Source of the DNA: Alicycliphilus sp. UBA6560
GTDB lineage: Bacteria > Pseudomonadota > Gammaproteobacteria > Burkholderiales > Burkholderiaceae_C
Direction of reading: 5' to 3'
Length of the DNA: 64,000 nt
Assembly (NCBI GenBank): GCA_002434305.1
Contig: DJJU01000013.1
Span: forward strand, 496,001 to 560,000
In this document: positions 42,833 to 53,691 of the stretch, piece by piece
Layout of the letters: the number at the start of each line of letters is the position of its first letter
Position numbering within the stretch: the stretch's first letter is position 1
Translations under genes and position numbers: made by a program
The notes under the pieces: model-generated
What the model was told of the DNA's origin: nothing
Database searches by the model: none
Seen by the model: only the letters and a program-made list of their open reading frames with translations

Positions 42833-44161
42833 TCAGCTTTGGCAGTCGCCCGCCTCGCGCCGCTGCATCTTTTTCTCCGACAGGTACTTGTCGGCCCCGG
42901 CCTTGACCATGGGCTTGAGGATCTGCTCGTCGGCCTGATACCAGTCCGAGGAGTAGTTCCACTTCTTGCCGTCCCAGGTGTGCACGCGCGCCCAGGTCGA
43001 GCCCATGTGGTCGCTGCAGCTGGTCGACAGCGGGCGCATCACGCCGTTAAAGCCCAGCGCATCCAGCTTCTTCTGATCGAGCGCCAGGTTCTCCATGCCC
43101 CAGCGCACTTGCTCGCCGGTCATGACCTTGCCCTTGCCGAAGCGCTCCTGCGCGCGGCGCACGGCTTCCACGCCCAGCATCTGGATGATCACGCCCCGCG
43201 TGTACAGCACCGAGCCCACTTCGTCCTTGGCGCCCGTGCCCTGTCCCTTGTCGTGCACGTGCTTCATGATGTCCTGGATGACCTTGGCTTCCTTGCCATA
43301 GCCATTGAGCGCCAGTGCGTGGTAGCCCTTGGCACCATCGCCCACGTCGCGCACATCCGGCTCGGCGCCGGCCCACCACACACCGTACATCTTGTCGCGC
43401 GGGTAGCCGGTGGCCTGCGCTTCCTTCAGGGCGGTGGAGTTCATCACGCCCCAGCCCCACAGCAGCACGTAGTCGGGCCGGTCCTTGCGCACTTGCAGCC
43501 AGGTGGCCTTTTGCTCCACGCCGGGCGCGGTCACGGGCAGCAGCTGCAGGTCGAAGCCGTGCATCTTGGCGCGCTCCTGCAGCAGCGGGATGGGCTCCTT
43601 GCCGAACGGGCTGTCGTGGTAGACCAGGGCGATCTTCTTGCCCTTGAGCTTGTCCAGGCCGCCGTTTTCCTTGCCCAGGTGCTGGATCAGGATGTCCGCG
43701 CCCGTCCAGTAGCTGCCCATGTACGGGAAGTTCCACTTGAAGGCCATGCCGTCGGCCGCCACCGACAGCCCATAGCCCAGCGTCATCAGCGGAATCTTGT
43801 CCACGGGGGCTTTTTCGGTCAGCGCGAACGTGATGCCGGTGGCCTGGGGGTCGAACAGGGCCACACCCGGGCGGCTCTTCAGGCGCTCGTAGCACTCCAC
43901 ACCGCGGTCGGTGGCGTAGCCGGTTTCGCACTCCTCGAACGTCAGCTTGACGCCGTTGACGCCACCGTCACGGGCATTGATGAGCTTCAGGTAGTCCTGC
44001 TTGCCATTGGCCCAGGGCGTGCCGTTGGGCGCGTAGGGACCGGTGCGGTAGGACAGCAGCGGGAAGAACTGCTCGTTGGCCTGCGCAACGGCGCTGGTGG
44101 ATACGGATGCGCCGGTGGCGGCCAGCACGGCGGCGGCCAGGGCGAGTCGGGTCAGCTTCAT
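42833..44161 (-). CDS. ABC transporter substrate-binding protein (HAAT family)
   Basis: A 442-residue periplasmic binding protein with a signal peptide (MKLTRLALAAAVLAATGA, cleavage near AVAQA). Periplasmic-binding type 6 features include FPLLSYRTGPYAPNG, KIALVYHDSPFGKEPIPLL, DYVLLWGWGVMNSTAL and GVWWAGAEPDVRD. It would deliver its ligand to LivHM. The fold is that of branched-chain amino acid binders, but related proteins bind aromatic or aliphatic acids, and the acyl-CoA ligases in this operon favour that idea. It is followed by a hairpin-rich spacer. Confidence 0.9.
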   Translation of the reverse strand: MKLTRLALAAAVLAATGASVSTSAVAQANEQFFPLLSYRTGPYAPNGTPWANGKQDYLKLINARDGGVNGVKLTFEECETGYATDRGVECYERLKSRPGVALFDPQATGITFALTEKAPVDKIPLMTLGYGLSVAADGMAFKWNFPYMGSYWTGADILIQHLGKENGGLDKLKGKKIALVYHDSPFGKEPIPLLQERAKMHGFDLQLLPVTAPGVEQKATWLQVRKDRPDYVLLWGWGVMNSTALKEAQATGYPRDKMYGVWWAGAEPDVRDVGDGAKGYHALALNGYGKEAKVIQDIMKHVHDKGQGTGAKDEVGSVLYTRGVIIQMLGVEAVRRAQERFGKGKVMTGEQVRWGMENLALDQKKLDALGFNGVMRPLSTSCSDHMGSTWARVHTWDGKKWNYSSDWYQADEQILKPMVKAGADKYLSEKKMQRREAGDCQS

Positions 44162-44207
44162 GGCGTTGTCTCCTAGTGGTTGGTGGTTTGGCGTAGCGCG
44201 GGAAAAA

Positions 44208-45284
44208 TCAGTGCGGGAAGGGCCACACGCGCATCTTCTGCTTGCCCGTGGACCAGAGCTTGGCCAGGCCGTGCGGCTCGACGATCAGGAACCAGACGAT
44301 GAGCGCGCCGAAGATCATCAGCTCGGTGTGCGACAGGCCGGCGGTGGAAATCTCCATGCCGAACAGGGAGAACAGTGGCGGCAGCACCTGGTTCAGCACG
44401 ATGGGCAGCACCACGATGAAGGCCGCGCCGAAGAAACTGCCCATGATGGAGCCCAGGCCGCCGATGATGACCATGAACAGCAGGCGCAGCGACACCTCCA
44501 CCGAGAAGGCGGCCGGCTCCCAGGCGCCCAGGTGCACGAAGGCCCACAGCGCGCCGGCCACGCCGATGATGAAGGAGCTGACGGCGAAGGCCGAGAGCTT
44601 GGCGTACATGGGGCGGATGCCGATCACGGCGGCCGCCACGTCCATGTCGCGGATGGCCATCCACTCCCGGCCGATGGCACCGCGCACCAGGTTCTTGGCC
44701 AGCAGGGCGATCACCACCAGCAGCGACAGGCAGAACAGGTATTTGGAGAACGCACTCTCCAGCGGCATGCCCAGCACCTGCAGGTGGCTCACGGACACCG
44801 AGCCCGAGTCCGAGTTGTTGGTAAACCACTTGATGCGCAGGAACATCCAGTCGGAGAAGAACTGCGCGGCCAGCGTGGCCACGGCCAGGTACAGGCCCTT
44901 GACGCGCAGGCTGGGCAGGCCGAACAGGATGCCGAAGAACGTGGCGCACAGGCCGCCCAGGATCAGTGCCGGAATCAGCGGCATGCCCGGAAAGCGAACG
45001 AAGAAGTTGAAGGCCCCGTACGCACCCACGGCCATGAACGCGCCCGAGCCCAGCGAGATCTGCCCGCAGTAGCCCACCAGGATGTTCACGCCCAGGGCGG
45101 CCAGGGACATGATGACCAGCGGGATCAGGATGGCGCGGTACAGGTAGTCGGATGCCAGCAGCGGCACCAGCACAAAGGCCGCCGCCAGCAAGACCAGGAC
45201 GGCGATGCGGTCCTGCGCTATGGGGAAAATCTGCTGGTCGGCCCGGTAGCTGGTCTTGAACTGGCCGTTTTCACGATAAAACAT
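44208..45284 (-). CDS. livM: Branched-chain amino acid-type ABC permease LivM
   Basis: A 358-residue inner-membrane permease with about nine helices. The start has GAGGAGA upstream. Typical blocks are LGVNILVGYCGQISLGSGAFMAVGAY (in segments), GLYLAVATLAAQFF, the cytosolic coupling region GREWMAIRDMDVAAAVIGI, and FMVIIGGLGSIMGSFFGAAF. It pairs with LivH to form the translocation channel. It lies 46 bp before the binding-protein gene. Confidence 0.93.
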   Translation of the reverse strand: MFYRENGQFKTSYRADQQIFPIAQDRIAVLVLLAAAFVLVPLLASDYLYRAILIPLVIMSLAALGVNILVGYCGQISLGSGAFMAVGAYGAFNFFVRFPGMPLIPALILGGLCATFFGILFGLPSLRVKGLYLAVATLAAQFFSDWMFLRIKWFTNNSDSGSVSVSHLQVLGMPLESAFSKYLFCLSLLVVIALLAKNLVRGAIGREWMAIRDMDVAAAVIGIRPMYAKLSAFAVSSFIIGVAGALWAFVHLGAWEPAAFSVEVSLRLLFMVIIGGLGSIMGSFFGAAFIVVLPIVLNQVLPPLFSLFGMEISTAGLSHTELMIFGALIVWFLIVEPHGLAKLWSTGKQKMRVWPFPH

Positions 45285-45313
45285 GGAGTCTCCTCAATCG
45301 TTGCGACGGCCTG

Positions 45314-46243
45314 TCACACGCGGTCAATGATCTTTTCCCCAAAGAGACCTTGGGGGCGAAACAGCAGAAAGACGAGCGCCAGCACGTAGGCGAACCAAAT
45401 CTCGATGCCCCCGCCCACGAACGGGCCCAGGTACACCTCCGAGAGTTTTTCGCCCACGCCGATGATCAGTCCGCCGATGATGGCGCCGGGCACCGAGGTC
45501 AGGCCGCCCAGGATGACCACCGGCAGCGCGCGCAGCGCCACGGTGGCCAGCGAGAACTGCACGCCCAGCTTGGAGCCCCAGATCATCCCGGCCACCAGCG
45601 CGACCACGCCGGCCACGCACCAGACGATGACCCAGATGCGGTTGAGCGGGATGCCGATGGACTGCGCGGCCTGGTGGTCGTCGGCCACGGCGCGCAGCGC
45701 GCGGCCGGTGCCCGTCTTCTGGAAAAACAGCGACAGCAGCACCACCAGCACGGCGGCGATGGCCGCGGCGATCATGTCCTCCTTGCTGACCAGCACACCG
45801 CCCTCGAACACCGACTCCAACAGGAACATCGGGTCCTTGGGCATGCCCACGTCGATCTTGTAGATGTCGCTGCCGAAGAGGGTCTGGCCCAGGCCTTCGA
45901 GGAAGTAGGTGATGCCCAGCGTGGCCATGAGCAGCGTCGCGCCCTCCTGGTTGACCAGGTGGCGCAGCACCAGCCGCTCGATCAGCCAGGCCACCACGAA
46001 CATGATGGCGCCGGCAATGAGGAAGGCGGCCACGTTGGCCAGGATCCGGTTCTCGATGCCGGTCCACTCGGGGAACCACTCGGCAAAGCGCGCCATTGCC
46101 AGCGCCGCGAACAGCACCATCGCGCCCTGCGCGAAGTTGAATACGCCCGAGGCCTTGAAGATCAGCACGAAGCCGAGGGCCACCAGCGCATAAAGCATGC
46201 CGGCCATCAGGCCGCCAAAGAGGGTTTCTAGAAAGAATGCCAT
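45314..46243 (-). CDS. livH: Branched-chain amino acid-type ABC permease LivH
   Basis: A 309-residue permease with about eight helices. Motifs include LFGGLMAGMLYALVALGFVLIF, GVFNFAQGAMVLFAA, the coupling loop GRALRAVADDHQAAQSIGIP and VVILGGLTSVPGAIIGGLIIG. Its partner is LivM, starting 29 bp downstream on the same strand. Confidence 0.93.
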   Translation of the reverse strand: MAFFLETLFGGLMAGMLYALVALGFVLIFKASGVFNFAQGAMVLFAALAMARFAEWFPEWTGIENRILANVAAFLIAGAIMFVVAWLIERLVLRHLVNQEGATLLMATLGITYFLEGLGQTLFGSDIYKIDVGMPKDPMFLLESVFEGGVLVSKEDMIAAAIAAVLVVLLSLFFQKTGTGRALRAVADDHQAAQSIGIPLNRIWVIVWCVAGVVALVAGMIWGSKLGVQFSLATVALRALPVVILGGLTSVPGAIIGGLIIGVGEKLSEVYLGPFVGGGIEIWFAYVLALVFLLFRPQGLFGEKIIDRV

Positions 46244-46260
46244 TTGGTTGTGCCCTCGCT

Positions 46261-47046
46261 TCAGTGCCCGGCGCCCAGGTAGGCGCGAATCACGTCCTCG
46301 TTGGCGCGCACGTCTTCGGGCGCGCCGTCGCCGATCTTCTTGCCGTAATCCAGCACCACCACGCGGTCGGAGATGTCCATCACCACGCCCATGTCGTGCT
46401 CGATCAGCACGATGGTGGTGCCGAACTCGTCGTTCACGTCCAGGATGAAGCGGCTCATGTCCTGCTTTTCCTCGACGTTCATGCCGGCCATGGGTTCGTC
46501 CAGCAGCAGCACCTGCGGCTCCATGGCCAGGGCGCGCCCCAGGTCCACGCGCTTTTGCAGGCCGTAGGGCAGCTGGCCCACGGGCGTCTTGCGGTGCGCT
46601 TGGATCTCCAGGAAGTCGATGATGTGCTCGACGAACTCGCGGTGGCGGATCTCCTCGCGCTCGGCTGGGCCGATGCGCAGCGCCTGCATGAGCAGGTTGC
46701 TTTTGATCTTCAGGTTGCGCCCGGTCATGATGTTGTCGATCACGCTCATGCCCTTGAACAGCGCCAGGTTCTGGAAGGTGCGCGCCACGCCCATCTCGGC
46801 CACCTGGCGGCTGTTCATGTGCGAAAACGTCTTGCCGCGGAAAGTGATCGACCCCTCGGACGGGGTGTACACGCCGTTGATGCAGTTGAGCATGGAGCTC
46901 TTGCCGGCGCCGTTGGGGCCGATGATGGAGCGGATCTCGTGCTCGCGCACGTCGAACGAGATGTCCGTCAGTGCCTTCACGCCGCCAAAGCGCAGGCTGA
47001 TGTTCTGGACGTCCAGGATGACGTCGCCGATCTTCTTGCTGATCAT
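46261..47046 (-). CDS. livG: Branched-chain amino acid-type ABC transporter ATPase LivG
   Basis: A 261-residue ATPase. Walker A GPNGAGKS at 43-50, signature region LPYGLQKRVDLGRALAMEP, Walker B LLLDEPMAGMN, and the H-loop IEHDMGVVMDISDRV. The start MISKKIGDVILDVQN at 47046 lies 17 bp after the acyl-CoA synthetase stop. It works with LivF on the LivHM channel. Confidence 0.94.
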   Translation of the reverse strand: MISKKIGDVILDVQNISLRFGGVKALTDISFDVREHEIRSIIGPNGAGKSSMLNCINGVYTPSEGSITFRGKTFSHMNSRQVAEMGVARTFQNLALFKGMSVIDNIMTGRNLKIKSNLLMQALRIGPAEREEIRHREFVEHIIDFLEIQAHRKTPVGQLPYGLQKRVDLGRALAMEPQVLLLDEPMAGMNVEEKQDMSRFILDVNDEFGTTIVLIEHDMGVVMDISDRVVVLDYGKKIGDGAPEDVRANEDVIRAYLGAGH

Positions 47047-47063
47047 GAAAAGCCTCGTTGCGG

Positions 47064-49001
<1,938 letters not shown>

Positions 49002-49231
49002 ATCCGGTTCCTGTCGGGTTCGGGAGCGGCGGCGGTGCCGGTGCGGGAGGGGCCAACACCCGGATCGCCGTCGGATTGCAACCAATGGTAGGAACGACTT
49101 TGACGTCATCTTGTCTTCGCGACGACAATTTGCGGGTTAGTCCTCAGGGGTGTAACCCTTGAAGCGCCGCGTCGCCGCCTGGCACCGCCCCAGCGCGCGG
49201 TCCCACCGGCTGCGGCGGTATCCTCGCGCCC

Positions 49232-50920
49232 ATGTACGCCCCGTTCTTCGGCCTGGAGCACCCGCCGTTTTCCATCGCTCCCGACCCGCGCTACCTGTTC
49301 ATGAGCGAGCGCCACCGCGAGGCGCTGGCGCATCTGCTGTACGGGCTGGATGCGGGCGGCGGCTTCGTGCTGCTGACCGGCGAGGTCGGCACCGGCAAGA
49401 CCACCGTGTGCCGGTGCTTCCTGGAGCAGATCCCGGACAGCTGCAACGTCGCCTACATCTTCAACCCCAAGCTCACGGTGCCGGAGCTGCTGCGCTCCAT
49501 CTGCGACGAGTTCGGCGTGCCGCACAGCCCAGCCACGCCCGGCGCGGAGACCGTCAAGGACTGCATCGACCCGCTCAACGACTTCCTGCTGGGCGCGCAC
49601 GCCGCCGGGCGCAGCAGCGTGCTGATCATCGACGAGGCGCAGAACCTGGCGCCCGACGTGCTGGAGCAACTGCGCCTGCTGACCAACCTGGAGACCAGCC
49701 AGAAGAAGCTGCTGCAGATCATCCTGATCGGCCAGCCCGAGCTGCGCGCCATGGTGGCCCAGCCCAGCCTGGAGCAGCTGGCGCAGCGGGTCATCGCGCG
49801 CTACCACCTGGCCGCGCTGAGCCGGGCTGAGACGGCGCAGTACATCGCCCACCGCCTGTCGGTGGCCGGCCTGCGCGGGCCGCTGCCGTTCGACCGGCGC
49901 GCGCTGGCCCAGGTGCACGCCATCACCCAGGGCGTGCCGCGGCGCATCAACGTGCTGTGCGACCGCGCCCTGCTGGGCGCCTACAGCCGGGGCGAGCGCC
50001 AGGTGCGCGGTGCCACGCTGCGCCAGGCCGCGCGCGAGGTCTTCGGCACCGGCAGCCCGGCCCGGGGCGCCGGTGCGCAGCGGCGCTGGTTGGCCGGCGG
50101 CGCGGGGCTGCTGGCCGGCGCCGGCGCCACGCTGGCGGCTGTCTGGGCGCTGGGGCTGGTGACCTGGCCGACGGGCGTGGCAAGCCCGGCCTCCACGGCG
50201 ACCGCAACGGCAACCGCTGCATCGGCGCCCGCATCGGTTGCCGCTCCTGCTGGCGCAGCCGCTGCCCAACCCGCCGGCGCACCTGCCGCGCCCACGCTGA
50301 CGCAATTCCTGCAGTCCCAGCCCGAGCCCGCCACGGCCGAGGCCGCCGCCTGGCGCACGCTGGCGCGCGCCTGGCAGGCTGAGGTCCCATCCGATGCGCC
50401 CGATGCCTGCGCCGCCCTTGCGGGCCAGGGCCTGCGCTGCTTTCGCAGCCGCCGTGCCAGCCTGAGCCTGCTGCGCCTGATCGACCGTCCGGTGCTGCTG
50501 ACGCTGCAGCCGCCCGGCGGCGGGCCCGAGCACGTGGTGGTGCTGCAGGCCCTGCAGGGCGACTCTGCCGAGCTGGCTGGCGCCGGCGGCACCACCCGCA
50601 GTGTGCCCCTGGCCGAACTGGCGCCGCTGTGGCATGGCGACATTGCCACGCTGTGGAAGGCGCCGGCCAACCTGCCGGCCTCGGGCGACTTGATGGCCAG
50701 CAGTGCGGCCGCCGCCTGGCTGGACCGCCAGCTGGCCCGCGCCAGCGGCACGGCCGCCCCGGCGCGCCCGCTGTCGGCCGCCGCGCGGCGCGCACGCATC
50801 CACCAGTTCCAGCTGGCCCAGGGCCTCACGCCCGATGGCCAGGCCGGCCCCCTAACTCTGATGCAGCTCAACCGCGCCACCGGCGTGCAGGAGCCGCGGC
50901 TGGAGCGCGGCGCCAGCTGA
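49232..50920 (+). CDS. ExeA/GspA-type ATPase with peptidoglycan-binding C-terminus
   Basis: A 562-residue inner-membrane protein. The N-terminal AAA+ domain begins MYAPFFGLEHPPFSIAPDPRY (in segments), with Walker A GEVGTGKTT at 50-58 and Walker B LIIDEAQNL (D134-E135). A membrane helix lies at about 288-310, after which the periplasmic part holds a low-complexity linker, a possible cysteine-protease-like fold region, and a C-terminal peptidoglycan-binding domain (HQFQLAQGLTPDGQAGPLTLMQL). With GspB it helps insert the secretin of the type II secretion system through peptidoglycan. Confidence 0.9.
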   Translation: MYAPFFGLEHPPFSIAPDPRYLFMSERHREALAHLLYGLDAGGGFVLLTGEVGTGKTTVCRCFLEQIPDSCNVAYIFNPKLTVPELLRSICDEFGVPHSPATPGAETVKDCIDPLNDFLLGAHAAGRSSVLIIDEAQNLAPDVLEQLRLLTNLETSQKKLLQIILIGQPELRAMVAQPSLEQLAQRVIARYHLAALSRAETAQYIAHRLSVAGLRGPLPFDRRALAQVHAITQGVPRRINVLCDRALLGAYSRGERQVRGATLRQAAREVFGTGSPARGAGAQRRWLAGGAGLLAGAGATLAAVWALGLVTWPTGVASPASTATATATAASAPASVAAPAGAAAAQPAGAPAAPTLTQFLQSQPEPATAEAAAWRTLARAWQAEVPSDAPDACAALAGQGLRCFRSRRASLSLLRLIDRPVLLTLQPPGGGPEHVVVLQALQGDSAELAGAGGTTRSVPLAELAPLWHGDIATLWKAPANLPASGDLMASSAAAAWLDRQLARASGTAAPARPLSAAARRARIHQFQLAQGLTPDGQAGPLTLMQLNRATGVQEPRLERGAS

Positions 50921-50953
50921 TCACAGCCCACAGCTTTTTCCCTTCTTCCTTCC

Positions 50954-51658
50954 ATGTCCTACATCCTCGACGCGCTGCGGCGCGCACAGGCCGAGCGCAA
51001 CCGCGGCGGCGTGCCCGACCTGCACACGCCCGCGGCCGCCCCGGCCGAGCTGCCCGCCACCGCGCGCGGCGCGGGCGTGCCCTGGCTGCCCCTGGCGCTG
51101 CTGCTGGCCCTGGGCCTGGGCGCCGCCGGCTGGTGGCTGGGCCGCGCGACGACGGCGACGGAGACCACGCCGCCGCCGGCCGCGCCCGCGGGCGCCGCAG
51201 GGGCCACAGCCGCGCCTGTCACGCCTGCTGCGCCGCCGGTGGCGCTGTCCGCGCCGCCCCCGCTGGAGCTGCCTTCACCGCCGCCGGTGGCGCCGCCTGC
51301 GACGCCCAAGCCGGCGCCGCAGCGGGCCGCGGCGCCAGCGCCCAAGGCCGCGCCGACCGAGCGTGCCCGCAGCCCGGCGCCCGCGCCGGCCGCCGCTGCT
51401 CCCACCGAGGCCCCGCGCGCCGCCGGCACCGTGTTCGCCCAGGCCGACCTGCCGCCGGCCGTGCGCTCGCAGCTGCCCACGCTGCAGCTGGCGGGCATCA
51501 CTTATTCGTCCAACCCGCAGCACCGCATGGCCATCGTCAACGGCCAGGTGCTGCACGAGGGCGACCAGGCCGCGCCCGGCCTGGTGCTGGAGCGCATCGA
51601 GCAGGCGCGCACGGTGTGGTCCTTCAAGGGCTACCGCTACGCGCTGGGCGCGCAGTAG
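50954..51658 (+). CDS. gspB: GspB-type general secretion pathway protein
   Basis: A 234-residue partner of the ExeA-like ATPase. The N-terminus MSYILDALRRAQAERNRG is diagnostic. One membrane helix (about 43-62) is followed by a long Pro/Ala linker and a C-terminal T2SSB domain (LAGITYSSNPQHRMAIVNGQ, VLHEGDQAAPGLVLERI). It would anchor secretin assembly. The rest of the type II machinery is not in this window. Confidence 0.9.
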   Translation: MSYILDALRRAQAERNRGGVPDLHTPAAAPAELPATARGAGVPWLPLALLLALGLGAAGWWLGRATTATETTPPPAAPAGAAGATAAPVTPAAPPVALSAPPPLELPSPPPVAPPATPKPAPQRAAAPAPKAAPTERARSPAPAPAAAAPTEAPRAAGTVFAQADLPPAVRSQLPTLQLAGITYSSNPQHRMAIVNGQVLHEGDQAAPGLVLERIEQARTVWSFKGYRYALGAQ

Positions 51659-51664
51659 CCAGGG

Positions 51665-51728
51665 GTTTATGGGTCAAATTGGTCTACAGCGCCCGCCAGT
51701 AAAGCGCAAGCAGCTATTGATTTGATAG
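51665..51728 (-). repeat. Dispersed ~60-bp repeat, copy 11
   Basis: Read on the minus strand: ACTATCAAATCAATAGCT (left small hairpin), GCTTGCGCTTTACTGGCGGG, and GTAGACCAATTTGACCC. It follows the gspB stop. Confidence 0.82.
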
Positions 51729-51797
51729 TTCACGAGGCGCGGTTTCGTGGTATTCCCGCTGCCACGCCGGTCGCGTTTGCCGCCAAGCTGACGGCCC

Positions 51798-52529
51798 ATG
51801 ATGCAAGACGCCTCGCTCTACCAGCGCCGCCGCCCGCCCACCCAGGCGGATCTGGACGGCATTCCCTGGCTGCACCTGCTGCAACCCTCCGAGCGCGCAC
51901 GCGCGGTGGCCGCGCTGGTGGTGGGTGACGCCTGCGCGGGCGACTACGTGTGCCGCGTGGGCCGTCCGGTGACCTACTGGTTCGGCGTGGTCGAGGGCCT
52001 GCTCAAGATGAGCGCCGACAACGCCGACGGCCTGACCATGACCTTCACCGGCGTGCCCCCGGGCGGCTGGTTCGGCGAGGGCACGGTCGTCAAGCGCGAG
52101 CCCTACCGCTACAACATCCAGGCGCTGCGCAGGAGCGTGGTCGCCGGCCTGCCGATCGACACCTTCCACTGGCTGCTGGACCACTCCATCGGCTTCAACC
52201 GCTTCGTGATGAACCAGCTCAACGAGCGCCTGGGCCAGTTCATCTCCGCGCGCGAGATCGACCGCATGGGCCGGCCCGACCTGCGCGTGGCGCGCAGCCT
52301 GGCGGCGCTGTTCAACCCGGTGCTCTACCCCGGCGTGGGCGAGGTGCTGCGCATCACCCAGCAGGAGCTGGCCTATCTGGTCGGCCTGTCGCGCCAGCGC
52401 GTGAACGAAGCGCTGGCCTTCTTGCAGGCCCAAGGCGCCATCCAGGTGGAATACGGCGGCCTGCGCGTGCTGGACCTGGAGGCGCTGCGCACCAGCCTGT
52501 TCCCGCAGCAGCAGGGCGCGCCCGCCTGA
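51798..52529 (+). CDS. Crp/Fnr family transcriptional regulator
   Basis: A 243-residue regulator; the start may be the ATG at 51798 or the next at 51801. A cyclic-nucleotide-like sensor domain (about 25-145, with GGWFGEGTVVKREPYRYNI) leads to a winged helix-turn-helix (ITQQELAYLVGLSRQRVNEALAFLQ). The N-terminal cysteine cluster that marks oxygen-sensing FNR is absent, so it is not the expected nar activator. The ligand is unknown. Confidence 0.85.
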   Translation: MMQDASLYQRRRPPTQADLDGIPWLHLLQPSERARAVAALVVGDACAGDYVCRVGRPVTYWFGVVEGLLKMSADNADGLTMTFTGVPPGGWFGEGTVVKREPYRYNIQALRRSVVAGLPIDTFHWLLDHSIGFNRFVMNQLNERLGQFISAREIDRMGRPDLRVARSLAALFNPVLYPGVGEVLRITQQELAYLVGLSRQRVNEALAFLQAQGAIQVEYGGLRVLDLEALRTSLFPQQQGAPA

Positions 52530-52564
52530 GCGCGCGCCAGCCGCCGCGCGCGACAATACGGGCC

Positions 52565-53524
52565 ATGTCCGACCGGCCCCCACGCCCTCCCGCCCCCGCC
52601 CAGGCGCCCCGCGCCCGCCTCACCTTGCGCCGCCCGGCAGCCGCCCCGGCGCCGGCGGCACCTGCGGCCGCGCCGCGCCGCGCCGCCAGCCCCGTGCCCG
52701 CGCCCCGCGCAGCGGTTGCTGCACCGCGCGCTGCCGCAGCGCCGCGCACTCCGGCGGCCGCCGATTCGTCCGCCACCCAGCGCCTGAACAAGCGCATGGC
52801 CGAGCTGGGCCTGTGCTCGCGCCGCGAGGCCGACGAGTGGATCGCCCGCGGCTGGGTGCGCGTGGACGGCCGCGTGGCCGAGATGGGCCAGCAGGTGGGC
52901 GCGCAGGCGCGCATCGAAGTGGACCGCGCCGCCCAGGGCCAGCAGCAACAGCAGGTGACCATCGTGCTGCACAAGCCCATGGGCTATGTCAGCGGCCAGG
53001 CCGAGGACGGGCACACGCCGGCCGTCGCCCTGATCAGCGCGCGCACCCACTGGCAGGGCGACGCCAGCCGCACGCGCTTCTCGCCGGCCCAGCTGCGCGG
53101 CCTGGCGCCCTGCGGGCGGCTGGACATCGACTCCGTCGGCCTGCTGGTGCTGACCCAGGACGGGCGCGTGGCGCGCCAGTTGATCGGCGAGGACTCCACC
53201 GTCGACAAGGAATACCTGGTGCGCGTGCAGTACGGCGACATGGCGCAGGACGTGCGCGCCGCCTTCCCGCAGGACAAGCTGGCCCTGCTGCGCCACGGCC
53301 TGAGCCTGGACGGCCAGCGCCTGAAACCCGCGCAGGTGGAGTGGCAAAACGCCGAGCAGCTGCGCTTCGTGCTGACCGAGGGCAAGAAGCGCCAAATCCG
53401 CCGCATGTGCGAACAGGTCGGGCTGAAGGTGGTGGGCCTCAAGCGCATCCGCATCGGCCGCGTGCTGCTGGGGCAGTTGCCCGTGGGTCAGTGGCGCTAC
53501 CTGAGGCCGGGCGAGCGCTTTTGA
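52565..53524 (+). CDS. RsuA/RluB-RluF family pseudouridine synthase
   Basis: A 319-residue rRNA-modifying enzyme. An unusual Pro/Ala/Arg-rich N-terminal tail (about 1-68) precedes an S4 RNA-binding domain (QRLNKRMAELGLCSRREADEWI in segments, about 72-118) and the synthase domain with catalytic D187 in GRLDIDSVGLLVLTQDG, followed by KEYLVRV and EGKKRQIRRMCEQVGLKV. The motif is closer to RluF than to RluB, but I leave the symbol open. Confidence 0.88.
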   Translation: MSDRPPRPPAPAQAPRARLTLRRPAAAPAPAAPAAAPRRAASPVPAPRAAVAAPRAAAAPRTPAAADSSATQRLNKRMAELGLCSRREADEWIARGWVRVDGRVAEMGQQVGAQARIEVDRAAQGQQQQQVTIVLHKPMGYVSGQAEDGHTPAVALISARTHWQGDASRTRFSPAQLRGLAPCGRLDIDSVGLLVLTQDGRVARQLIGEDSTVDKEYLVRVQYGDMAQDVRAAFPQDKLALLRHGLSLDGQRLKPAQVEWQNAEQLRFVLTEGKKRQIRRMCEQVGLKVVGLKRIRIGRVLLGQLPVGQWRYLRPGERF

Positions 53525-53691
53525 GATTGATCTAGTAAGTAATAGAAACAATCAGAATCTGCTGGTTTCTGTCACCTGCATGACAAAACCTACAGGATAG
53601 TGCCCATGCGGCCGCCTTGCGGCCCGGTCTACCCTCGCGGCCTGCCGGGCGCATGGGAGCCCGAACATCGACTGATCGGGTCTTGGGAACT

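Noticed and set aside
51798..52529. The Crp-family regulator as the FNR of the nar operon
   Set aside because: It lacks the N-terminal cysteine cluster of oxygen-sensing FNR and is 37 kb away.
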